Source: Lithobates sylvaticus (lineage: Eukaryota; Chordata; Amphibia; Anura; Ranidae). From it: DNA of 64,000 nucleotides. The stretch spans positions 200,582,066 through 200,646,065 of the forward strand of contig CM053033.1 of NCBI GenBank assembly GCA_028564925.1. The letters are read 5' to 3'. Of this stretch, positions 32,739 to 44,119 are shown piece after piece. Position 1 is the stretch's first letter. The number at the start of each line of letters is the position of its first letter. Made by a program: the position numbers and the translations under genes. A model generated the notes under the pieces. That model saw only the letters and a program-made list of their open reading frames with translations. It made no database searches and was not told the origin of the DNA.

Positions 32739-33433
32739 TACCGAATTTATCGGGGTATAACACGCGCCAGCATATAACACAGTTTAGGAGGGAATTTTAA
32801 AGAAAAAAAACTTTTAGGAGGGAAGTTTAAGGAAAAAAACCTTACATTTAAATGCCCATCATTGCAGCCTTATCAGTGTCATTTGCAGCCTTGTCAGTGC
32901 AGCCTTGCCCCCAGTGTCCATTGCAGCCTTGTCAGTGCAGCCTTGCCCCAGTGTCCATTGCAGCCCTGCCCCAGTGTCCATTGCAGCCTTGTCAGTGCAG
33001 CCTTGTCAGTGCAGCCTTGCCCCCAGTGTCCATTGCAGCCTTGTCAGTGCAGCCTTGCCCCCAGTGTCCATTGCAACCTTGTCATTGCAGCCTTGGATGA
33101 ATTTAAAATTGGCGCCGCGGAGATCGCTGCAGAGACTGGGTGGAGCTAAGGCCGCCGAGATCACAGGGACTGGACGGAGCCGAGATACACATAGCCGAGT
33201 GTACTCGGTTTTTCTTGGCTCCACTCACAGTCATGCCCAGTCCCGCCCTATGATGGACATAACACAGGTCCAATGGTGGGACTGGGTGTGACTGTGAGCG
33301 GAGCCGAAAAGAGCCGAGTACACTCGTTGGAGATCGACGGGGATCGGTGGGGATCGGCGTATAACACGCACCCATGATTTTCCCCTGATTTTAAAGTGAA
33401 AAAAGTGCGTGTTATACGCCGATAAATATGGAA
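32739..33433. mobile_element. Inverted-repeat element, TACCGAATTTATCGG termini
   Basis: Ends TACCGAATTTATCGGGGTAT and GCGTATAACACG-type inverse (plus strand CGCCGATAAATATGGAA) lie inside CR1. A second inverted pair flanks 33180-33325 (GCCGAG, GTACTCG words). It contains a 19/38-bp minisatellite. It resembles the 8731-9203 element in terminus style; superfamily not assigned. Confidence 0.75.
32862..33095 (+). repeat. 19/38-bp minisatellite
   Basis: Alternating TTGCAGCCTTGTCAGTGCAG and CCTTGCCCCCAGTGTCCA blocks. Open frames rich in Q, C, P and S across it are artefacts of the repeat. Confidence 0.95.
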
Positions 33434-33941
33434 TTACCCTTAGACTATTCAGCGTATGAATCATTAACCACTACTCTCTGAATACTGTCTTTGACCAGTT
33501 TTCTATTAATTTACAAATAGATTTTTCCAAACCAGTAGACCTTACCATACACATTAGCTATGTATGAGGAACTGTGCAAAATGCTTTTGCAAAATCCAAG
33601 TATACTATATCCACAGCCACTCCTTTGTCAAAAGTTTTGCTTACCTCCTCATAAAAAGAAATAAGATGACAACTTCTGTCTTTCATGAATCTATGCTGTC
33701 TATTGCTTAACATGTTTTTTTTTTCTAGCAAAAAATCATCTTTGTGGTCTCCAGTATCTTCTCAACTCATTGTGGTGGTGCCGATGCTCATGGCCGGCGG
33801 TATATTTAATAGACTAAAATAAAACAATTAGGATAAGTTCATTGTTAGGGTTTACATGCACTTTAACTAATAACAATTTATAAAGATGCATGATTGTATG
33901 ACGTATAATGTGTGAACACTACAAGAGGTACTCTTTGTTTC

Positions 33942-34019
33942 GTTTAAAGAGGAAGTAAACCCTGTAAAAAAAAACACACCCTGCAGGACAAAGGCATGAG
34001 CTAGTATGCATAGCATAAA
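33942..34019. repeat. Left-end fragment of a TTAA-type MITE
   Basis: TTTAAAGAGGAAGTAAACCC resembles the TTAAAG-GTAAACCC terminus used by several elements here. The remainder is absent. Confidence 0.4.
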
Positions 34020-34851
34020 AAAAAAATGGCGTGGGGTCCCCCCAAAAATCCATACCAGACCCTTATCCGAGCATGCAACCTGGCAGGCCGCAGGAAAAGT
34101 GCGAGCGCCCCCCCCCCCTCCTGAACCGTATCAGGCCACATGCCCTCAACATTGGGAGGGTGCTTTGGGGTAGCCGCAAGGTGCTTTGGGGCTACCCAAA
34201 AGCACCCTCCCAATGTTGAGGGCATGTGGCCTGGTACGGTTCAGTGCGGGGTTACCTTTAAAATCTATACCAGACCTGAAGGTTCTGGTATGGATTTTGA
34301 GGGGGATCCCCACGCCATTTTATTTTTATTTTGGCGTGGGGACCCCCAATTATTATTATTTTTTTTTTATTTTGGTTTGTGGTTCCCCTGTGGGGAAATC
34401 CCCATGCCGTTTTTATTAATGAACTTTTATGTGTATTGTGGACTGACAATTCATTGTAGCCGTGAGTAGTTTTAAATGACTTTTTTTCCTTTAGAAATTT
34501 CAGTTTTCTGTCAGATTGTTCTAAACACGGGAAACATATGCCCCTTTACAGGCATACTGTAGACCCCCCCCCCCCCCCCAGGTACGAAATTTAAAGGAAT
34601 ATTACACCTTTATTGTTTCACTTTAAGCATTATTAAAATCACTGCTCCCGAAAAAACTGCAGTTTTTAAAACTTTTTTTGCATTGATACATGTCCCCTGG
34701 GGCAGGACCCCAAACACTTTTTATGACAATACCATGCATATAAGCCTTTAAAATTAGCACTTTTGATTATTCATGTTCGTGTCCCATAGACTTTAATGGT
34801 GTTCGCATGTTCGAACGGGGGGGGGGGGGGGGGTTCGACTGATCCCTAGTC
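34020..34851. mobile_element. Non-autonomous hAT related to the 42616 element
   Basis: The right end, at 34700-34850, is the inverse of 42616-42840: CATGTCCCCTGGGGCAGG, CCCATAGACTTTAATGGTG and a terminal TGATCCCTA. The middle holds a large hairpin at about 34130-34240 (CATGCCCTCAACATTGGGAG and its inverse). A 16-20 base G-run lies near 34817. The left end is not defined. No transposase. Confidence 0.7.
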
Positions 34852-34941
34852 AGTAGGAATAGGAGAACACTATGCACCAGGATCAGCATAAACAAAAGCA
34901 GGATCACAATGAGTAAAGCAATGGATGGTAACATAGCAGAA

Positions 34942-35444
34942 TTAAAGCGGTGTTCCGGCCGAAATTATACTTTTTAAATAAAAGTACCTCTATAATACAC
35001 AAGCTTAATGTATTCTAGTAAAGTTAGTCTGTAAACTAAGGTCTGTTTTGTTAGTTTTTAGCAGTAGTTTGTTATTTTATAAACTTGCAGCAGGCCGTGG
35101 CCATCTTAAGTGTGGGCATCTGAAGCCAGCCTGTATTTCTTCCTGGATCTCATCCTTGCAGATCTCGTACATGCTCAGTGCAGCATAAGCAGTGTAATAG
35201 GTTTCAGGTCAGGTTTCCATAGCAACGGCAGTTTGAGAGGAAGTTGCTGCCCCTTCCCAGGAGGCATTGCAAACAGGAAATGATGCGATGGGCCGCGGCC
35301 AGGGAGGAGGAAGTGAAAAGTGAATACAGCAGATATACAGTCTGTGCTGAAAAAAAAAATAAAAACAATATCCAATTTGTTTACAGTGCACAGTTTAGTG
35401 AGGGATGCTGAAGAGTTGTAAAAGTGGGTGGAACTCCACTTTAA
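34942..35444. mobile_element. TTAA-flanked MITE
   Basis: TTAAAGCGGTGTTCCGGCC at the left and GGTGGAACTCCACTTTAA at the right are inverted ends with TTAA at each edge. Length 503 bp, non-coding. A piggyBac-like or Kolobok-like target choice is inferred from TTAA. Confidence 0.8.
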
Positions 35445-35905
35445 CTGCATTCAGGAGACTATACTGCCAAAAGTGCATTAATGGTGTCTCTGCTAGACCT
35501 AGGCTAGTAGAAAAGGCTTTGTAAGGGTCAGTCCTTTGTTGTGTTCTTCTGCCAGCCATAGTTCAGTGTTGGCGCACTTATCAACAGTCTTGATAAATTG
35601 GCATACAGTGTAGGTGCTATGTAACCTGCTTCTAGTAACTCAGACACTGCTATCAGTGTGTGAATGATGGGCAGTGAGCCCTCCACCAGCCCCTACGGTG
35701 TGCCTGTAGACTCCTATTCTAGGAAAAAAGCCTGTTGCCTCTGCACAGATGGCTCTGGTGATTAGAAGTGAAGGAGAGTGGGAAGACACGCCAGTGTGTA
35801 CCCCTAGGCGTGTCGGGAGGGAGACCCATCCACCCCTGAAAAGATAAACCATAACAGGTTCTAATTGTCTTATTTTTCTTGCTCTGAATCATTCTTTGAA
35901 CAGAT
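35445..35905. other. Intergenic, no gene seen
   Basis: No exon, repeat end or RNA gene recognised. Confidence 0.5.
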
Positions 35906-35908
35906 TTA

Positions 35909-36737
35909 GGTGTCCTTTTATGAAGCAGTGATCAGCGGAGATCCTGAGGATCACCACTGATCACAGCCCAAAAACAGTTTATAAACCAGAGATAATCGGG
36001 GGGAGAAGTGTTTGAACTTGTTCTCCCGCCAATTATCTCTGCACATGGAGAATCCTCATAGAATGACACAGTAACGGCCAGTGTATGAAGCTGTGATCTG
36101 AGCGCTTCACTGGCGATCTGTGTCAGAATTCACACTGCCCGATTCACCAACTCAGAGGAGGTGAAGCGGGGAGTGAAGAGAGAAACCCAGGGGATCTGAG
36201 GAGGAAAGAGGAAGATTATTAACTTCCTTATGCCTCGTTCAGACCCCCCAACACTGTAACCATGTCCCCCTGTCATATGTATGTGTATACATATATATAT
36301 ATATCATGTGTATATGTATATATATATATAATGTGTGTATATACATGTATATATGTGTGTGTGTGTGTATATACATGTATATATAATGTGTGTGTGTATA
36401 CATGTATATATAATGTAGGGGGGACTCTTTATTTTATTAACATTAATCACACTGGTGTCTGTCCGTGTATTGAGCTGTGATAATTTATCACTGCTTAATA
36501 AATGGACATCTCAGTGTTTCAGTGAATTTCTGGTACTGTAATCTCGTAAAGTCTCACGAGATTCCAGTATCAGGGGCCGTTCTCCACTGTTTGAAGCGTT
36601 TGTAGATCTCTTCACTCCTCCAAGGGTGAAGCGATCTACTCCGCTTCATGAACAGGCACACATAGGAGAAAGATCTCCTCTGTGAATGCCGGAGAATGAA
36701 GCAGTGAATAGATTTCACTGCTTCATAAAAGGACACC
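35909..36737. mobile_element. Harbinger-like MITE, TTA target duplication
   Basis: Ends GGTGTCCTTTTATGAAGCAG and its exact inverse (CTGCTTCATAAAAGGACACC) are flanked by TTA (35906-35908 and 36738-36740), the 3-bp signature of PIF/Harbinger elements. It is 829 bp and has no transposase. A TG/TA microsatellite occupies 36278-36416. Confidence 0.85.
36278..36416 (+). repeat. (TATG/TA)n microsatellite
   Basis: Mixed TATATA, TGTGTG and ATACATGTATATA blocks inside the Harbinger-like MITE. Confidence 0.95.
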
Positions 36738-37067
36738 TTAGTGAGCATTGTATTGAACAAACGCCTTTTCCTTGCAATGTTTATTTCATCTCTGATTCGG
36801 TTTGTTACCATAATTATGGTAAACTATGTTTGTGTCATAGAAAGGGAAGCCCACCATCCTCTTAATGTAACAGTGTTGGTTCATACTTAAAACTGATTCA
36901 GTGGTAACAAATCAAATGTATTGATTAGAGGAACACAACCGTTTAAAACCTTTGTAATAAAAATTCAACAATAGTAAAGAAAGTAGAAATGAAATCAATA
37001 AATAAATAATAGTTGGAGTTATATAGAACGCATGTATACACAGTTCTCATGTTTGAAATTTTGAGGC

Positions 37068-40000
37068 TCATAAACATTTGGAGCTGTTTGCCTTATACCA
37101 GTCAGTCCACGGTTTCCATTGTATCTGTGATGTGTGAAACTTGCCTTGAGTTGAAGCGAACATCATTTCATATGTAGCATGTATATTAGTGGTCATTAAT
37201 TTTTCCTTTATTGTAGGGGGACCCTGATCTGTCCAGTGTCTTGGAATTACTAGCCTAGTGCTTAGTAGGATGTGAGATATAATTCTCCTAGTGGGGTTGG
37301 GGACTAAGTCAATTTCTAGCGACAGGATAGCCAATCCTGGAGTTCTAGGTAGATGTTGCTTCGCTATTTGTGTAATCATATGAAATACTGTGTCACATAG
37401 TTTGCGTATAATTGGGCAATCCCAAAGTATATGGTACAAAGTACCCGTTTTGTTGCAATTCCTCCAGCATAGAGGGGAGGTGCTAACATCAAATCTGGAA
37501 ATCCTATAAGGGGTTAGGTACCAACTTAATAGGATCTTTTGTGTTAATTCCCATAGGTTAATACATTTGGTGGAAGCGTATGTCGTTTGGATAGCTTTCC
37601 TCCATTGATCTGAAGTGTACATTCCTCTCAGATCCCGTTCCCAAGCGCCAATGTTAGGGGATTTAGTGAATACTAGTTTGTTATCTAGGGCATTGTAAAA
37701 GAGAGAGATTCCCTTAATATTGGTTGAGTGCTTGGTGAGGTATAGTATTATTCTCCAAGGGAGTTGGACAAGTAGAGGAGGATTGGTGCGGAGAAGATGG
37801 TTGACTTGAAGGTATCTATAACGTTCAGATTCGTCTAACCCAAATTCAATTTGTTAAGCTCTAAATGATTTTATTGCTTCTATATGTCTTCTATATGTCT
37901 AAATGTCTTCTATATTCTTGATGCCTTTTTCTACCCATTGTGATATATGGATGTCTGGTATGAGTACAGATAGGCTTGTGATAGGAGTTGGTAGTGTAGA
38001 GGTGGGGGAAATAAACTTTTGTTTTAACAGTATTTTCCATGCCTGTAGCGATGCTTTCATTGATGGGGCCAAATATGTGGTGAGTGAAGGATTGGATGTA
38101 CTGACCAATAAATAGTCGTGTAGGTTGTTGTTGGGAATCTGGCTTTCCTCTAGTTCTTGCCATCTCGTTCTAGGGGATTTGGGGAACCATGTACGCAGTT
38201 ACGCTAAAACCGAGGCAAAGTAGTAATCTCTAATCAGGATGTTCCCCACCCTCCCGCTTTCCTTGAAGCCACCGAGTTTTTAAATGCCCATCTTGCTATT
38301 TTCCCTTTCCACAAAAACCTGTTTACCATGGATTGGATCTTGGAGAATTAGTTGTTGGGAGCTGGAATGGAAAGTGACCTGAACAGATACTTTAACTGTG
38401 GGAGTATAATCATCTTAAAAGCTGCCAAATGCCCCAACCATAATAGCTCTGTCTTTGTTATCTCCTGAAGTTTCGATTGGCAGGGAATTTGAGAAGGAGA
38501 CATAATTGCTTGTAAACAGGTCTTTAGTAGAAGCGGTCAAGGTTATTCCCAAGTATTTTTATACCCTGGTCACTCCACTTGTATGAAAAACTGAGTCTAT
38601 CCCTTAGTTGTGTGTCTACGCCCAGTCCCAATATGTATGATTTGCCCTTGTTCACTTTGTAGAAAGATATTTGGTTGAACAATTGCAAAGTATCGTGTAC
38701 CGAAGCCAGGGATTTTTCCGGGTCTGTGAGCATCAATATAATGTCATCGGCAAACAGGATAATGACATGTTTAGAATTGTGAATCTGAAATCCTTTGATA
38801 ATTTGTTGTGATCTGATGTGGGCTGCTAAGGGTTCTAGTATTAGGTTAAAAATCAGCGGGGAGAGCGGGCATCCCTGGCAGGTTCCATTGGTTTTGCTAA
38901 ATGGTTTGGAGAGTACTCCTGAGGTATAAACCCGGGCTGAGGGTGTCGAGTACAAGGCTAGTATAGCCGTTAGGATTGTTCCAGAGAACCCAAATTTGCG
39001 TAATACCGTGCTCATGTATCCCCAGTGAACCCTATCCAAGGCCTTCTCGGCGTCCAATGCTAGCAGCAGAGAAGGCCCCCGCTGGGTGTTGGCTATGTGA
39101 ATAATGTTTGTCAGCCTCCTAGTAGCATCGGAGGTCTGACGCCCTCTCATAAACCCAGTCTGGTCGGGGTGTATGAGATGTGGCAGAACTTCTATCTTCT
39201 ATCTAGCTATAATCTTGGCGTATAATTTGACGTCTGTGTTTAACAGCGATATAGGACGGAAGTTAGCTGGGGTGTCCGGTTCTTTCCCTGGCTTGGGTAG
39301 AGTCACAATTAAGGCATTTTGCATTTCTGGTGGGAAGGAGGAGGAGGCCGCGGCAGCATTGAATAATTTGTTTAAATGAGGTGATAGAATGAGTTTGTAG
39401 GTTTGGTAGTATTCACCTATGAAGGGGTAAGGATACTTGCGTTAAGAAATCATTGATCAATGCAGCAGTAGGTTAGGTTGTTTCGGCATCGTCCCTTAGG
39501 TTACAGAGAGTGCTATAGTAGTTGCTAAATGCATTCGCTATATCCTCTGGGTGATGCATTTTGGCCTTGTTTGTGGGATTTAAGATATAAGGAATTTTGG
39601 TTTTATTCCTGTGACCCTTTAGTTGATTTGCCAGTAATTTTCCGGCCCTGTTGCCCTGAGCGTAGTGCATCATTTTAAGTCTCTTGATATTTTTTTCAAA
39701 TTCCTCTAGTAAGAGGAGTCTAAGATCATATCTCAGTTGGTTTATCCTACTTGATAGTAAAGGGAATGTTTGTTGTTTGTTTTTGGAATCTAGATTAAAA
39801 ATGTTGTCTGTAATTTCCAGTAATTTCCTTTGCCGCTGCCTCCTCGCCTGGCCCCCAGTTTTATGAAGATTCCCCTAATATATGCCTTATGGGCATTCCA
39901 TAATATGAATTCATTTTGTACAGAGGGTTCATTTATAGAGAAAAATTCCTGTAGGTGGTTCTCAATGGCTTTTTTGACGTCTGGTTGCTGCATGAGGAAG

Positions 40001-40760
40001 GAGTTGGCTCTCCACAAAGGAGCCGAGGTAACTGTAGAGTCATCTGTTATTGAAAGTGTTATGGATGCGTGGTCAGACCACGTTATACTGTTGATAGTGG
40101 AGGAGACAGCTTTGGTTAAAGTCTGTTGGTCCACCAGGAACAGGTCTATTCTGGTGTATGTGTGGTGTGGGGCGGAGAAAAACCTAAAGTCTTTCTCACC
40201 AGCATGCAAACACCACCACACATCGTAAATACCTTCTCTGTGCAGGGTACTTTGAAGGGGAATGGATAGGCATTTCGCTTTAGTAGTTGTGTCTATAGAT
40301 GGGTCAGGTACTAAATTGAAGTCTCCGCAAATCACCAGAAATCCTTTCTTGTGTGCATTTATTTTTTTTAGGAGTTTGTGAAGAAAACTGGTCTGACGTT
40401 TATTTGGCACATACACATTGACAATAGTGTATGTTACTTGGTTAATGTCACATACCAGGATTATATAGCGACCTTGAGGATCTATAATTAGCATATGGTA
40501 GGTAAATGCTACAGTGTCTTTAATAGCAATCATGACTCCTCTGGTTTTTGAGTTTGTGTTGGCAAAAAATGTGTGGACATTTTTTATGTTTGCACACCGG
40601 GGCGGATGTTTTACAGAAGTGCGTTTCCTGAGCGCAAAGAATGTCAGATCTGTTTGTCAACGCTTCCTTCCATAGGGATTTCCTTTTTACAGAGTGGTTA
40701 AGCCCTTTAGTAATGATCGATAAAAAAATGAATGGCCATGGATAATCATTAAGATTTCGT
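37068..40760 (-). pseudogene. L1-type ORF2 remnant
   Basis: In 5' to 3' order on the minus strand: endonuclease (SDILCAQETHF near 40640, VICGDFNLVPDP, RIDLFLV, TWSDHASITLSI over 39790-40533), a linker, RT (LALDAEKALDRVHW, NGTCQGCPLSPLIFNLILEP and ILFADDIILML over 38524-39150), and the C-terminal Cys motif (CWRNC and LWDC over 37068-37622). The segments sit in at least four frames. In life it would have nicked DNA and reverse-transcribed L1 RNA. Confidence 0.88.
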
Positions 40761-41227
40761 TGAATTTGATCTCAGTATAAGTGTAGATAAGACAAGAGCT
40801 CCCTCTTGTGGGTTTTTTAGGTAGTGGGTTGTGTGGTTCATGGTGTAGGTACTCACTGTTACTGTGGGGCTGGGAATGAGCTTGTTGTCCAACTGGTTCT
40901 TTCGGGTCCTGGTGAAAACTCTTTTCCTGGTGCTGCGAAGACTTGGATACGGTGTCTCTCAGATTTGATAGGTGACTGTGCAACTCCAAAAACAGAGAAA
41001 AAGAAAATCGAAAATAGCAAAAGAACAAAATATCAAGAACATTGCCTATGCGATAACCTTTCACTGCATAGGCTTCAACATAAGCCATAAGGGACAGTTC
41101 TCCCATATGGAAATTACCCGTGTGCAGCTGTATACTGCTCAAGTGATTTGGGGGATAAGTTCAGGCCTAAGGGCTATTCCGGTTCCCCTCATAGGAATAC
41201 AATTTAGCTCCATTCCAGATGTCAGGA

Positions 41228-42261
41228 TTAAGTATTCGATTTGGCGTTCTTTTGCGTTACTTTTTTCCAGTCTGGGCTGGACATTCGCCGGTTGGTGGTG
41301 TCAATGTTGTTATTATCTGAGTCCGGTAGGATTTTCCACTCCCTCAACAAGGAGATGCCTTTCTCCAGAGATTCCACAACATACATTTGGTCTTGTTTGG
41401 TGATTGTAATTTTTGTGGGGTACCCCCATCTGTAGGATATGTTGTGGTTCCTGATCACTTTTGTGATGGTGTTCAGGTTTCTTCGTTTTTGCAGCGTATG
41501 CCGGGACAAATCAGTATAGAACTGCAGGTGCTGATATTGGGGTGGAATTTGTTCTTGCTTGCGCATCGTTTACATTAGCCTTTGCATGAAAGAAATGTAG
41601 ACGTAAAATCACATCTCTGGGGACTTTTTCAAGAAGGTATGACGGCTTAGGTAAGCGGTGTATTCTGTTGATGGTGATTTCCATGGCAGTGATGTCAGGC
41701 AGAAGAGCAGTAAATAGCTCGGTCGCATATGAGCGCAGGTCTACTGATTGAACTGACTCGGGGATCCCTCTTATTTTAAGGTTATTTCTTCTAGACCTGT
41801 CCTCAGTGTCTGCGATTTTATTTCTCAGCCACGCTGATTCCTCTTCTTGCTCCTCATTTGCGTCCACCAGGTCATTTATGGTTGATGCATATTCCCCCAT
41901 CTTGCTTTCTAAGTGCTCTAAGTGCTCCACCCTGGACTCCACTGCCCTTAGTTCCCCACTAAATCTGTGCATACAGCTCATCATATCTGTCTGCAATGTA
42001 CTTTGCAGAGATACTAGCATGTCTTTAAGTACAGTGTCCATCACGGGCTGATTCATGGTGGGGAAATTGTTAATTGAATTCTTAGTCTCTTAGTTCATTA
42101 CAGGGCTCATCGTGGGGCTGCATCCAGTACCATCCAGATTCATTTTGGCTTTAGCTGGGCTCCCCGAAGGTGAGGAAGAGTGGGGGGGGGGGGTGTGAGT
42201 GCTGGTTACTGTAAGAATCATTAGATTTAGGGGGTGATGTGGTATTGAGCTGTTTTGGCAT
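41228..42261 (-). pseudogene. L1-type ORF1 remnant
   Basis: The probable start is the ATG at 42261 (MPKQLNTTSPP). The 41511-42056 frame shows a coiled coil (heptads around LRAVESRVEHLEHLESKMGE) followed by RSRRNNLKIRGIPE, the hallmark of the L1 ORF1 RRM-like domain, then VPRDVILRLHFFHAK. The C-terminal domain continues in another frame at 41228-41566. It would be an RNA-binding trimer that packages LINE RNA. It is broken by at least two frame changes. Confidence 0.88.
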
Positions 42262-43740
42262 GTTTTTTTGAATCAGGGTGTGCAGAGGGCTGGCGCCATT
42301 TTTCCTACCTCCATGCTGTGGCTAGGTAAAGTAGTCCGTCAATCCTTTCCGCTTGCCCATCATGATCCAATGGTGTGCCCCGGCCAGATTGCCAACTAGA
42401 GCAGGAAAAAACGGAACTCTGTAAGCCGCTATATGCCGCTGTATCCGCAGGGTTGCCGGAGCTCTGGAATCAAGCCTCCATTCGGCTCCGCTGCAGGCCA
42501 TGCCCCTCCTGGTTTGTTGCCTTTTTTGCTGGATATGGATAGCTGTGCCAATACACCAAGTACACCCTGGAAGGCTACTGGCCTGGCCTAATCAGCACCC
42601 ACAAGTAGTCAATCTTAGGGATGAGCCGAACACCCCCCCCGGTTCGGTTTCTCACCAGAACCTGCGAACGGACCGAAAATTTGCGCAAACTTTAGAACCC
42701 CCGGTTAAAGTCTATGGGACTCGAACGTTTCTGAAAATTCAAAAGTGCTAATTTGTAAAGGCTAATATGCAAGTTATTGTCCTAATAAAGGGTTTGGGGA
42801 CCCGGGTCCTGCCCCAGGGGACATGTATCAATGCAAAAAAAAGTTTAATTTTAAAGGCTAATATGCAAGTTATTGTCCTAAAAAGGGTTTGGGGACCCGG
42901 GTCCTACCCCAGGGGACATGTATCACTGATTTTAATGACGCTTAAAGTGAAAAAAAAAAAAGTAAAAATTTCCTTTAAATATTGTGCCTGGGGGGTGTCT
43001 ATAGTATGCCGGTGAAGTGGCGCGTGTTTTCCGTGTTTAGAACAGTCCCTGCATAAAATGTATTATTTGTAACGGAAAAATTGTCATTTCAAACTGCTTG
43101 CGGTTTTAATGTAATGTCTGGTCCCGGCAATATGGATGAAAATAATTGATAAAAATGGCATGGGTAAGCCCCCCCCCCCCCGCCCATTACCAGCCCCTTT
43201 GGGTCTTGTATGGATATTAAGGGGAACCCCGTACCCAAATTAAAAAAAGGAAAGGCGTGGGGCCCCCAGGCCCTATATACTCTGAACAGCAGTATACAGG
43301 CGTTGCAAACAAGACAGGGACTGTGTAGGTTTGTTGTTAAGTAGAATCTGTTTGTAATTTTGAACTGATAGATTTTTAAAGTGTAGCTCCAGTCCAAAAA
43401 TCTATTTTTAAGCTTTTTAGAAAACATAGGGAAGGGTTATCACCCCTGTAACATTTTTTTTTTGCTGTCTTTGCATCTCTTCAGAAGATTTCACTGGACT
43501 TTCTGTCCCAATGACAAATGTTTTTTGTAAATTTGGGTTTTTTAGTAAAACAAGGATAGGGATAAAGCATCAGTGGAGAGGAGACACGTTTTTCCCATAT
43601 CAACTCTTACAGGAGAGAATTTCCCTTCCTAGGGGTAGATTTCATCTCACTTCCTGTTGTCTCCTTCCGTTTGCAAGTAGGAGACGTTTGTAAGTTGGAT
43701 GTTTGAAAGTAGGGGCCTGCCCTATATGCTCTGCATAAAT

Positions 43741-44017
43741 TTGGGCCTAAGGTATTGGTGTTGCCACAACACTGTAAGCCCTCAAAGTGACTCTTGGTGG
43801 GCGCTGGAACGGCCTTCTGTGAACTATTATATCAAGAATTGTAATTACATGCCATTGTTGAACAGTAGTAGAAAAATTGGGCCTTTGGTGGTGGTGCTGG
43901 TGCCACAACACTGTAAGTCCTCACAGTTACTCTTGGTGGGCGCTGGAACGGGCCCTGCTGTGAAATATTATATCAAGAATTGTAATTACATGCACCTGTT
44001 GAACAGGGGCAGAACAA
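43741..44017 (+). repeat. About 138-bp tandem repeat x 2 in the hAT left arm
   Basis: Units start TTGGGCC at 43741 and 43877, with a third start at 44018 where the transposase region begins. They share TGTAAGYCCTCA and CTCTTGGTGGGCGCTGGAAC. Confidence 0.85.
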
Positions 44018-44119
44018 TTGGGCCTTAGTACATGCTCCATGAGGATGCCCAGCGTTTTGAAGGCTCTGATGATGATACTCAGCTAGAGGAAGGCAGTAAC
44101 ATGAGCCCAGAAAGAGGGG

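Larger units (their letters stand above)
32405..33745 (-). mobile_element. CR1-type LINE fragment, split by a foldback
   Basis: Minus-strand CR1 RT sequence. Plus-strand words TCTTATCAGTTTGGTTGCC, CATAACTTTACATTTGTCAA and CAAAATGCTTTTGCAAAATC recur in the CR1 copies at 2263 and 51310. The RT frame is heavily decayed. It is interrupted at 32739-33433 by an inverted-repeat element and resumes near 33440. Confidence 0.8.
36900..42480 (-). mobile_element. Old L1-type LINE, nearly full length
   Basis: A minus-strand element of about 5.5 kb with ORF1 (42261 down to 41228) and ORF2 (about 40760 down to 37068), both interrupted by stops and frameshifts. Edges are approximate; no target duplication or A-tail was identified. 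It is a different and older lineage than the intact LINE at 22263 (RT motif FADD rather than YADD). Confidence 0.85.

Noticed and set aside
32852-33291. Cys/Gln-rich frames as a small secreted protein
   Set aside because: They arise from the TTGCAGCC/CAGTGTCC minisatellite and are open in three frames.
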